64,000 nucleotides of DNA from Alloascoidea africana. Taxonomy: Eukaryota > Ascomycota > Alloascoideomycetes > Alloascoideales > Alloascoideaceae. The stretch is from the NCBI GenBank assembly GCA_030581615.1, contig JAKTTT010000042.1, positions 124,001-188,000 of the forward strand, read 5' to 3'. A program made the translations under genes and the position numbers. Position 1 is the stretch's first letter. Every line of letters begins with the position of its first letter. This document shows positions 56,407 through 64,000 of the stretch, in pieces. The notes under the pieces are model-generated. The model had not been told where the DNA came from. It made no database searches and saw only the letters and a program-made list of their open reading frames with translations.

Positions 56407-58422
56407 TCAAGAGCTTTCCCTCTCAGCTTTGACAACCTCAACAAGGTGTGGGACAACCTCTGGGTTTGACAAAGTGGTAATATCTCCCAAAGAATCCTCC
56501 TCAGCATTCAAGATCTTTCTCACGATTCTTCTCATCAATTTACCGGATCTCGTTTTTGGTAAATCGTTCACAATCCAAACCTTTCGAGGAGCAGCAAAAG
56601 GTCCAATATCCTTTCTAATTGTTTGTCTTAGCTCAACCTTCAAAGGTTCAAGTTCTTCAGTCGAAGGGGTCTTTTTCAGAGAAACAAAAGTGTGAACTGC
56701 CTGTCCAGTAAGCTCATCAGCAACGCCAACAGCTACAGCTTCAGCGGCTGCGGGATGCTCCAAAACAGCAGACTCGATTTCAGCAGTTGACAAACGATGT
56801 CCTGAAACATTGACAACATCATCAACACGACCTCTAACCCAGTACATTCCATCATCATCGCGAGCACAACCATCACCAGAGTTGTAAATATTTGTTGTGC
56901 GAAGAGGGAATGATTCAAGATAAGACTTGATGTAACGGTTATGGTCGTTCCAAACCGTACGTGCCATGGATGGGAATGGCTTTCTGATGGCAAGAACACC
57001 TTCAACGTTGTTACCCTTTAGTTCTTCTCCAGTAACAGGATCAACAATAAGTGTATCTATTCCAAAAATAGGGAAAGAGGCTGCACCTGGCTTCGTAGGT
57101 GCAACTCCAACGCAAGAGGACAAAACTTGAGATCCTGTTTCTGTTTGCCAGTAACTGTCAATCAAATGAACATTGCTGTTTCCAATCATCTTGTAATACC
57201 ATTCCCAAACTTCATGGGCAATTGGCTCACCAACAGAACCAATCATCTTGAGAGAAGAAAAGTCATGATGAATCCAGTCGTCACCAGCGCGCTTTAGAAG
57301 ACGAAGTGCTGTGGGTGCAACGTAGAAATGGGTGATCTTATTCTTCTCAATGATATCCCAGTATCTTGAAAAATTTGGATAGTTTGGCGTGCCTTCGTAC
57401 ATCACAGTGGTTCTTCCCAGTCCTAGGGTTCCATAGCAGATATAGGTGTGTCCAGTAACCCAGCCGATGTCGGCACAGCAGAAGAATTTGTCATCTGGTT
57501 GCAAGTCAAATACATATTTGGCGGTTTGCATAGCTGCGACCAAATATCCACCAGTGGAATGGGCCAGCCCTTTTGGTGCACCTGTGGAACCAGAAGTGTA
57601 TAGCATGAAAAGAGGATCTTCAGCGTTGACGGGGACGGGAGGGCAATATGCTCTATGCTTTGGTACTTCCTTGTGCCACCAGCTGTCTCTTTCGTCAGTC
57701 CAAGGGACGTCATTTCCAGTGCGTTGGTAGACTAGACAGTGTTTGACTTCTGGGCATTCCTTTAGAGCATCATCTACTATTTTCTTGGTTTCGATTATTC
57801 TTCCACCTCGCGTAGACTGGTCAGTAGTGATGACAATATGGGAATTTGCGTTCTTGATTCGATCACGAAGAGAAGTTGAAGAAAATCCACAAAACACAAC
57901 AGAATGGAAAGCTCCCAATCGACAGATTGCAAGCAATGTGATGACAGACTCTGGGATCATTGGCATATAGACGGTGACGCAGTCACCTTTCTTGACACCA
58001 AAGGAAGAAAGAACATTGGCCACTCGGCACACCTCACGGAGCAGTTCGCGGAAAGTGATATTTCTTCCGTCACCAGGCTCATCAGCTTCGTAGATAATAG
58101 CCACTTTATCGGGATTGGCAATGGCATGTCTATCAACACAATTGTAGGAAGCATTTAGCTCTCCTTCCAAAAACCAGGCGGCATCACCATGCTCAAATCC
58201 TCCACTAAGAACAGTCTTGAAAGGTTTGGTCCAGTGAAGAAGGTCTCTTGCCTGATTCCCATAGAAAGTTTCCGGGTCCTCAATTGACTGCTTGTACATT
58301 GCTTGGTACTCTTCAAAGTTTTTCAAATAAGAATTGGGATACTTGTCATGGTAGTCAGCTGGTGGAAACACCTTATCGACATGGCGATGTTGTTCCTCGG
58401 TTGTGTTCTGAACTTCTGTCAT
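56407..58422 (-). CDS. ACS2: Acetyl-CoA synthetase (copy 1)
   Basis: 671-aa AMP-forming acetate:CoA ligase. Motifs: the P-loop [18 protein letters not shown], Trp acetate pocket in [65 protein letters not shown] for the hinge and CoA region, and [11 protein letters not shown] with the lysine used in the adenylation step and regulated by acetylation. The frame is open further upstream, but the first 76 residues there are unlike the family. I start at ATG 58420-58422 ([20 protein letters not shown]). It lies in tandem with a second copy 1.4 kb away on the same strand. Whether it corresponds to Saccharomyces ACS1 or ACS2 is uncertain. Confidence 0.95.
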   Translation of the reverse strand: MTEVQNTTEEQHRHVDKVFPPADYHDKYPNSYLKNFEEYQAMYKQSIEDPETFYGNQARDLLHWTKPFKTVLSGGFEHGDAAWFLEGELNASYNCVDRHAIANPDKVAIIYEADEPGDGRNITFRELLREVCRVANVLSSFGVKKGDCVTVYMPMIPESVITLLAICRLGAFHSVVFCGFSSTSLRDRIKNANSHIVITTDQSTRGGRIIETKKIVDDALKECPEVKHCLVYQRTGNDVPWTDERDSWWHKEVPKHRAYCPPVPVNAEDPLFMLYTSGSTGAPKGLAHSTGGYLVAAMQTAKYVFDLQPDDKFFCCADIGWVTGHTYICYGTLGLGRTTVMYEGTPNYPNFSRYWDIIEKNKITHFYVAPTALRLLKRAGDDWIHHDFSSLKMIGSVGEPIAHEVWEWYYKMIGNSNVHLIDSYWQTETGSQVLSSCVGVAPTKPGAASFPIFGIDTLIVDPVTGEELKGNNVEGVLAIRKPFPSMARTVWNDHNRYIKSYLESFPLRTTNIYNSGDGCARDDDGMYWVRGRVDDVVNVSGHRLSTAEIESAVLEHPAAAEAVAVGVADELTGQAVHTFVSLKKTPSTEELEPLKVELRQTIRKDIGPFAAPRKVWIVNDLPKTRSGKLMRRIVRKILNAEEDSLGDITTLSNPEVVPHLVEVVKAERESS

Positions 58423-59780
58423 ATTTTTGTGTGTTTTCACTGTTTTGATGGCTGATTGATAGTGAATTGAAAAACTGAAGGAGAGAACAAATCCTTTCCA
58501 ATTTATACAAATGAAAATGACCACCAGAACAAGAGGATCAATGTAGCGGTCTACTGGAATCAAAGCGGAGAAGCTTAGAAAATCACCACAAATTATGTTG
58601 GCCTGAGAATCAACACCTCTATCAGTATATCCTAATGGCTGTTTATTCATGTTTTGGTCTCATAATGTGTACCCCACTCTGCCCCAGAGAGAGGATCAGT
58701 TGATAATACCGACCTCAGCCTTGCCCATATTCTAAATCGTTGAATAGGCGAGAAATTGACCTTACATCAAGGCACAGAAGTAAGCGCTGCTGTATGGAAC
58801 TGGGGATGACTTGGCAAACGGTTGAAGATTTCAAATAGAGATAGTCCACATCATCACGGGTCAAGGGAGTTTGTGAAGTTTGCGGAGATTTCTAAAAGTG
58901 GTATTGAATTCATCCCTAGCTCATCGGACATTCCATGCTTCATCACAATACGGTTGATCCAATAATATCTACCTTGGAAAAGAAGAGCAAAGAAGCAAAA
59001 TAGGCGCATAAAATTATAAGAAACGGTTTGGATTTGGGATGAAGAGTCCCAAGATCTCCCAATTCTTCACAAATTTATGGGAGTCCAATGAATGGAGCGT
59101 GCACAATAGGGATATCTTGGGCAGACCCCAAGTCCTTGCTGGAGGTGTCTTGAAGTCTTGATCACATCCCAAAGAATCAACGCCCAAAACGCCAAAGGGC
59201 GTCTCACCTTATTTTAGCTTCTATGCTTTGGTACAGGCAGATACGTGCTGGTATGCAAACCCTCCCTTAGACCCTCTCGACATGAAAAGCCCTCAGGGTC
59301 ACGAAAAAGCCAAGACGCTTTATCATGTTGAAAGACAGTGAGGTGTAGTTAGAAGCCATCCTCACAGTGGAGAGGAGATGAGAGGAGAGGGCAAAACCCC
59401 ACTGACTTCTGCTGGTGCGCTTATCCGGGATCGGACACCAAAATTAACAAAACACGTTTCTGGGACCCTGGTGTATTGTATGGGTCTAAACTGGTAGTGG
59501 CATGTGTCAAATTCAGTTTGCCCAAATGCTTGAGGGACACGCCGCGATAACGGAAAGATTTCACAATGGTTCGTTTGTACTGAACTCGATGAATGATTTT
59601 CCAATTGTAAAATTTGAGCCGAAAGCGTATTGCTCTCATAGGGGTCCGAACTCTGACGTTCAATTTAGGTACCAACTCCAAAAATGTCATTAGCTAGCTC
59701 TAGGACTAATTATTACTCTAAAGAACTAGCACATTTCATAATAAACGAAGAAAAGAGAAAAAAAAAGCCAAGTCAAAACA
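58423..59780. other. Intergenic between tandem ACS genes
   Basis: About 1.36 kb with the promoter of ACS copy 1 on its left side. It contains a CCCCACTCTGCCCC-type pair of GC boxes near 58670-58685. Short frames at 59362-59693 on both strands show no family resemblance. Confidence 0.5.
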
Positions 59781-61802
59781 TCATAATCCTTCTTTTACAA
59801 CATCGATAATATGCTGGACCACTTGAGGGTTGCTCAGAGTGCTAATGTCGCCCAATTGGTCTTCCTCCCCACTCAAAATCCTCCTCAAAATGCGTCGCAT
59901 GATTTTCCCACTACGAGTCCTTGGTAAATCATCAACAATAAGTATTCTCCTGGGTGTTGCAAAAGGTCCAATCTGCTGTCTAATAGCGAAAATCAATCGC
60001 TTTTTGGTAGAGACCACCGAGCTGGGGTCTGGTCTTGTGCGAGTTTTCAGAGACACAAAAGCATTGACCGATTGGCCCGTGAGATCATCATGAAGACCGA
60101 CAACAGCTGCTTCAGCAACATCTCTGTGAGAAAGCAATGCGGCCTCGATCTCGGAGGTGGAAAGCCTATGTCCGGAAACATTCACCACATCATCCACCCT
60201 GCCTCTAACCCAATAGAACCCTTCGTGGTCCCGTCCGGCGCCATCGCCTGTGAAGTATACTCCAGGATATGGCCTGAGATAGGTGTCCAAAAACCTTTCA
60301 TGATCTCTCCAAATTGTACGGGACATGGACGGCCATGGAGATCGAATTGCAAGTATACCTTCTACATCATTGCCCTTGAGTTCTTCGCCTGTCATGGGAT
60401 CAATGATCATTGCATCGATACCAAAGAAAGGGAAAGATGCAGAGCCTGGTTTTGTGGGAGAGACGCCTGCCAGTGGTGTGATCATATGGGAGCCATTTTC
60501 AGTTTGCCAGTATGTATCACAGATTTGTGCCTTGTCTTTCCCCACATGGTGGCTATACCAATGCCAAACCTCTGGAGCAATGGGCTCGCCAACAGAGCCC
60601 AGAATCCGGATACTGGAGAGATCGTGGTGAATATACTTTTCGCCTGCTCTTTTAAGTAGGCGCAAAGCCGTGGGGGCAACGTAAAACTGCGTAACTTTGT
60701 ACTTGTCGATAATGTCCCAGTATCGGGAAAAGTTGGGGTATGCCGGCGTGCCTTCGAAAACAACGCTCGTGGCTCCCAGTAACAAAGGCCCATAGAGCAC
60801 GTAGGTATGACCAGTGATCCATCCAACGTCTCCAGCAGTAAACAAGATATCGTCTTTATGCAGATCAAAAACGTACTTGGAGCTCAAGGCAGCGCCTAGC
60901 AAGTATCCTCCGGTGGTGTGAACCAAGCCTTTAGGAAGGCCTGTGGACCCAGAAGTGTACAAGAGAAAGAGCGGGTGCTCTGAATTGACTTCCACGGGAG
61001 GACAATATGGTCTCTGCTTGACAACCTCTTCGTGCCACCAGAGATCCCGACCGGTGACCCAAGGAATTTTTTTACCAGTACGCTTAACAATAAGGGTCTG
61101 TTTAACACAGGGACAAGACCTCAGGGCTTCATCGACTATTCTCTTTGTTTCAATAGTTTTGCCGCCCCGCTTTGACTCATCAGAAGTGATCACCACTCTT
61201 GATCTGGCATTCAAAATTCGGTCTCTTAACGAGCCGGCTGAAAATCCTGCAAAAACAACAGAGTGGATTGCACCGAGTCTGGCAATAGCGAGGAGGGCAA
61301 TGATTACCTGTGGTATCATAGGAAGATACACAGCAACGGTGTCACCCTTTTTCACACCAAATGATTCAAGTGCATTTGCGACCTGGCACACTTCTCTCAG
61401 CAGCTCGCCATAGGTAATCAACGAGCCCTCTCCTGGTTCGTCCGCTTCATAGATGATGGCGACTTTGTCAGGGTTTTCAATTGCATGTCTATCGACAGCA
61501 TTGTAGCATGCATTAAGTTGTCCTTCCAGAAACCAAGACATGTTCCCATGCTCAAACCCACCAAATTTTGGGGTTTTAAAGTCTCGGGTCCATGATAGCA
61601 AGTCTCGTGCCTGCTTGGAGAAAAACTCAGCTGGATTTTCAATTGACTCCTTGTACATTTTCTCATAGTCCTCAAACGTTGTCAGATGGGCCTGGCCATG
61701 TGGGTGTTCTGTGTGGTACTGGGGCGAGGGCAGGTGTTTTTCCACGTCCGCGGCCTCTACCACGACGACGTTCTGCTTATCATGAGGACATCCTGCTGAC
61801 AT
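59781..61802 (-). CDS. ACS1: Acetyl-CoA synthetase (copy 2)
   Basis: 673-aa paralogue of the neighbouring enzyme with all ACS motifs: [76 protein letters not shown] and [16 protein letters not shown]. Its N-terminus ([21 protein letters not shown]) and its central region differ clearly from copy 1, so the duplication is not recent. The ATG at 61800-61802 is natural. A CCCCGC box about 70 bases upstream (61869-61874) and a TTTAAATA element suggest carbon-regulated transcription. The assignment of ACS1 versus ACS2 between the two copies is provisional. Confidence 0.94.
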   Translation of the reverse strand: MSAGCPHDKQNVVVVEAADVEKHLPSPQYHTEHPHGQAHLTTFEDYEKMYKESIENPAEFFSKQARDLLSWTRDFKTPKFGGFEHGNMSWFLEGQLNACYNAVDRHAIENPDKVAIIYEADEPGEGSLITYGELLREVCQVANALESFGVKKGDTVAVYLPMIPQVIIALLAIARLGAIHSVVFAGFSAGSLRDRILNARSRVVITSDESKRGGKTIETKRIVDEALRSCPCVKQTLIVKRTGKKIPWVTGRDLWWHEEVVKQRPYCPPVEVNSEHPLFLLYTSGSTGLPKGLVHTTGGYLLGAALSSKYVFDLHKDDILFTAGDVGWITGHTYVLYGPLLLGATSVVFEGTPAYPNFSRYWDIIDKYKVTQFYVAPTALRLLKRAGEKYIHHDLSSIRILGSVGEPIAPEVWHWYSHHVGKDKAQICDTYWQTENGSHMITPLAGVSPTKPGSASFPFFGIDAMIIDPMTGEELKGNDVEGILAIRSPWPSMSRTIWRDHERFLDTYLRPYPGVYFTGDGAGRDHEGFYWVRGRVDDVVNVSGHRLSTSEIEAALLSHRDVAEAAVVGLHDDLTGQSVNAFVSLKTRTRPDPSSVVSTKKRLIFAIRQQIGPFATPRRILIVDDLPRTRSGKIMRRILRRILSGEEDQLGDISTLSNPQVVQHIIDVVKEGL

Positions 61803-63194
61803 TCTTGAGGAAGATGAGAAGATATTTGCAATAGACAGAATCCAAGGGTTTAAATAACACCACGCCTACCCCGCAGCTCCACATATTAATACGATTGAAT
61901 CGATGGTGCTTACCCGGACCTCACTCCTTGCCATGTTTCGTACCGCTGAGACTGTGTTTCTTCTTCTTCTTCACGCTGAATCTCGAGACCAGGCTCGCGA
62001 AGGGGCGTTTATTTCGTGTTGGCCTGGCGTGTTGTCGCGTGCTGACTTGCTTTAGCACATCTTGCGAGTAGCCGGCTGATGAAATGTGAAATCAGTTAGA
62101 GATGTATATAGTATGGGGAAACAGAACAACACGCATACACTTTTCTGGCTCTGTTGACACCAATGTCTTGGACGCTGTTGGGTTATGATTATGATCACTA
62201 TTTGGACCTGTTGCGATGCGAGATGTAGCCAGATTTCCAAATGGCGGTAAAAGCTCGGTTGGTGGCAATGTTTGAGATCTATCTGCTCGCATGTCTTTCA
62301 ACATCAGCCCAGTTTTTCGTTAGAATAGCACTTTAAAGATCTGCATTCGTAGTTCGTACCTGGAGAAAACGACTTGTGGAAAGCCGGCGTGTTTGAAGGG
62401 TACTGGGATTCTTTTGCGGACAAAAATCCGTTGCAAGTGAAACGGGCTTCTTGAGATCTGCTATACTTGTTTTTATTTGCAAGATGAAACTGATGGATCA
62501 TGTTTGGAGGTATCTGTTCCTGTTTGCCTGATTGTTTTGATTAGCAACTTAGTGGAAGCAGTCGTGTGACGTTGAGTAGAAATCCAACACAGCAAACCCG
62601 TCTGATGAGATGGGCCGTGAACCCAAATATACCAGCACAGAACTCACCGTTTTCCCTTTGGTTCTTTGCCTTGCTCGGTGTGTCTTCTTGGTCTGAAGCC
62701 CAGCAACCTGATGGGATTTGAGCGTTGCCTCGCTGTCTCCTCCCGGTTGCCTTTCTGCCGTAGCCGTGCACTCGAAACCGAGACGTCACAAACGGCCGGA
62801 CCTTCCCGTGCCCGTTGAAACTATCGTGCCCGGTGCCTACGCCGTCCGCACACGGAGCGCCCATCTTCTGATCCTAAGATCTCATCTCTCTGGAGCCTGA
62901 GCACATCGAGAAGCGACAGCGAGGGGTGCACGGGTGTTGTGTACACAACACCTCCAGCCACGTGATCTGGATGCAGGTGTCTTTTTGTTTGGCGAAATCT
63001 GCTTTGCGGCAGCCATTCTCACTGTTGATACCCAGCTGTTCTCTCTCGCACTCGCTCAAAACTAAGCCCTTGGGTCTGTTTCGTGCCCAGCTCTAGCTTT
63101 CTTTGATTGATATACAGACTACAACAACTTTCCAATTAAAAGTGTGCCCCTGGCAAGCTTGACTCAAACTCTATATTGACCGGTTCAACTTAAA
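61803..63194. other. Divergent intergenic region before FLC-like gene
   Basis: About 1.4 kb between ACS copy 2 and the FLC-like gene. It has CCCCGC at 61869-61874, a perfect 20-bp palindrome at 62933-62952 and CACGTG at 62959-62964. Open frames at 62541-62900 are unsupported. Confidence 0.55.
62933..62964. promoter_or_regulatory. Perfect 20-bp palindrome plus CACGTG
   Basis: GGTGTTGTGTACACAACACC (62933-62952) is its own reverse complement. It is followed seven bases later by CACGTG (62959-62964). The pair lies about 230 bases upstream of the FLC-like ATG and about 1.1 kb upstream of ACS copy 2. A 20-bp perfect palindrome suggests a homodimeric regulator site. Confidence 0.55.
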
Positions 63195-64000
63195 ATGATG
63201 CTGCTGTTCCCCTTCAACTCTGCTCCGCCATGGCTGTCATTCCTAACCGTCTTCCTTTGCCTTGGCCAGGTTCTAGCAGATAAATATATCGAATCGTCCT
63301 CTCTGTTGACATGTATGAGAAAATCGCAGCTGACGGCCTCTTTCTTCAAAGTCGCTTTTTTCCCTGGCAACAATAGCGTGTCATTCGAGATAGAGGCTAC
63401 CACAACTATATCCGGGAAGGCAACTGCAAAAGTGGAGGTAATAGCATACGGTATAACAGTTGTCACACAGGAAGTTTCGCTATGCTCTTTGGGCGTGGCC
63501 ACCATCTGTCCTTTGGCTGCTGGGCGTATTGACGTGGCCACGGACTACGAAGTTGACTCTGACATGATTTCCCAGATACCTGGCATCGCCTACTCGGTAC
63601 CGGATCTCGATGGTATAGTGAAGGTAACTGTTTACACATCCGATTCTTCTTCCCCCGTGGCATGTGTCCAAGCCGTGCTTTCTAACGGGAAAACGGTTCA
63701 AACAAAGTACGTTCAGTGGCCCATTGCAGTCATTTCAGGGCTTGGGCTTGTGGCTAGTGGGTTTGCCTCTATTTTTGGACACTCCAACACTGCAGCGCAC
63801 ATTGCCTCCAATTCTGTAGCACTTTTCGCCTACTTTCAATCAGTTGCTGTTATTAGTATGATGGCCGTACAAAAATGCCCTCCGATTGCTGCTGCTTGGG
63901 CTCAAAACTTCATGTGGACCTTGGGCATCATCAAGGTCTCCTTTATGCAAAGCATTTTCAATTGGTATGTTCAGGCAACAGGTGGAACAAGCACTGATAT
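63195..64000 (+). CDS. FLC/TRP-like membrane protein, C-terminus cut by window edge
   Basis: The first 268 residues of a protein of the fungal TRP-like/Flc family (Flc1-3 in Saccharomyces, linked to FAD import into the ER, calcium and wall maintenance). Residues 1-29 form a signal peptide (LSFLTVFLCLGQVLA). An ML-like lipid-binding domain follows with conserved Cys and motifs CMRKSQLTASFFKVAFFP, ICPLAAG and YSVPDLDG. Transmembrane segments then begin at VQWPIAVISGLGLVASGF and continue as the polytopic core up to the edge. Two ATGs are adjacent (63195 and 63198); I use the first. The frame runs off the right edge. Confidence 0.9.
   Translation, partial: MMLLFPFNSAPPWLSFLTVFLCLGQVLADKYIESSSLLTCMRKSQLTASFFKVAFFPGNNSVSFEIEATTTISGKATAKVEVIAYGITVVTQEVSLCSLGVATICPLAAGRIDVATDYEVDSDMISQIPGIAYSVPDLDGIVKVTVYTSDSSSPVACVQAVLSNGKTVQTKYVQWPIAVISGLGLVASGFASIFGHSNTAAHIASNSVALFAYFQSVAVISMMAVQKCPPIAAAWAQNFMWTLGIIKVSFMQSIFNWYVQATGGTSTD

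Noticed and set aside
58423-58650. 76-residue N-terminal extension of ACS copy 1
   Set aside because: The extension is unlike ACS proteins, while the internal ATG at 58420-58422 gives the standard N-terminus.
59362-59693. Opposed 80-89 codon frames between the ACS genes
   Set aside because: No recognisable family and no consistent start or promoter features.
62541-62900. Frames of 107 (minus) and 60 (plus) codons upstream of the FLC-like gene
   Set aside because: Fully overlapping on opposite strands, with no motif support; the region looks regulatory.
1-64000. CRISPR array, rRNA genes or bacterial-type operons
   Set aside because: None seen; the spliced eukaryotic genes exclude a prokaryotic source.

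Overview
The window reads as nuclear chromosomal DNA of a budding yeast (Saccharomycotina), probably an early-diverging, non-CTG-clade lineage. Evidence: short introns of about 49-77 nt (one of 254 nt) with GTATGT/GTAAGT-like donors and CTAAC branch sites; respiratory complex I subunits (NDUFS3 and NDUFA2 orthologues); a five-intron gene for the exon-junction protein Mago nashi, which Saccharomyces has lost; and CTG codons at conserved leucine positions (tropomyosin, HGH1), so CUG most likely means leucine. I name no species.

Layout. 1-5.3 kb: a Zn2Cys6 regulator cut by the left edge, then PET127. 5.4-9.2 kb: a decayed Ty1/copia-type retroelement behind a long imperfect palindrome, then a hairpin-rich gap. 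9.2-12.0 kb: secreted subtilase. 12-16 kb: gene-poor. 16-20 kb: small GPI-type wall protein, complex I NDUFA2, sugar porter. 20-30 kb: acetate permease (ATO/GPR1 family), an SDR dehydrogenase and a JLP1-like dioxygenase, separated by large gaps. 30-39 kb: complex I NDUFS3, RTA1-like membrane protein, CPD1-like phosphodiesterase with a 4-nt first exon, DUF1765-like protein. 41.7-45.3 kb: a divergent pair of paralogous membrane proteins that I do not recognise. 45.4-53.6 kb: a dense block holding a small frame-broken gene, a DEP1/SDS3-like Rpd3L subunit, a PEX39 candidate, HGH1, MAGO, cytosolic TyrRS and tropomyosin. 53.6-56.4 kb: a probably foreign insert with an APH-family kinase. 56.4-61.8 kb: two acetyl-CoA synthetases in tandem. 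The right edge cuts an FLC/TRP-like gene.

Functional themes. Acetate use (uptake permease plus two ACS enzymes), mitochondrial respiration and RNA processing (complex I subunits, PET127), and RNA or protein quality control (MAGO, HGH1, TyrRS, CPD1). Many genes carry an intron close to the start codon, so several true starts are tiny exons.

The most striking observation is at tropomyosin. The canonical 161-aa product ends at a UAG in the leaky-looking context UAG-CAA-UCG, and the same frame stays open for 51 more codons. Those codons encode an acidic linker and a C-terminal hydrophobic segment, which would make a membrane-tail-anchored tropomyosin if the stop is read through.
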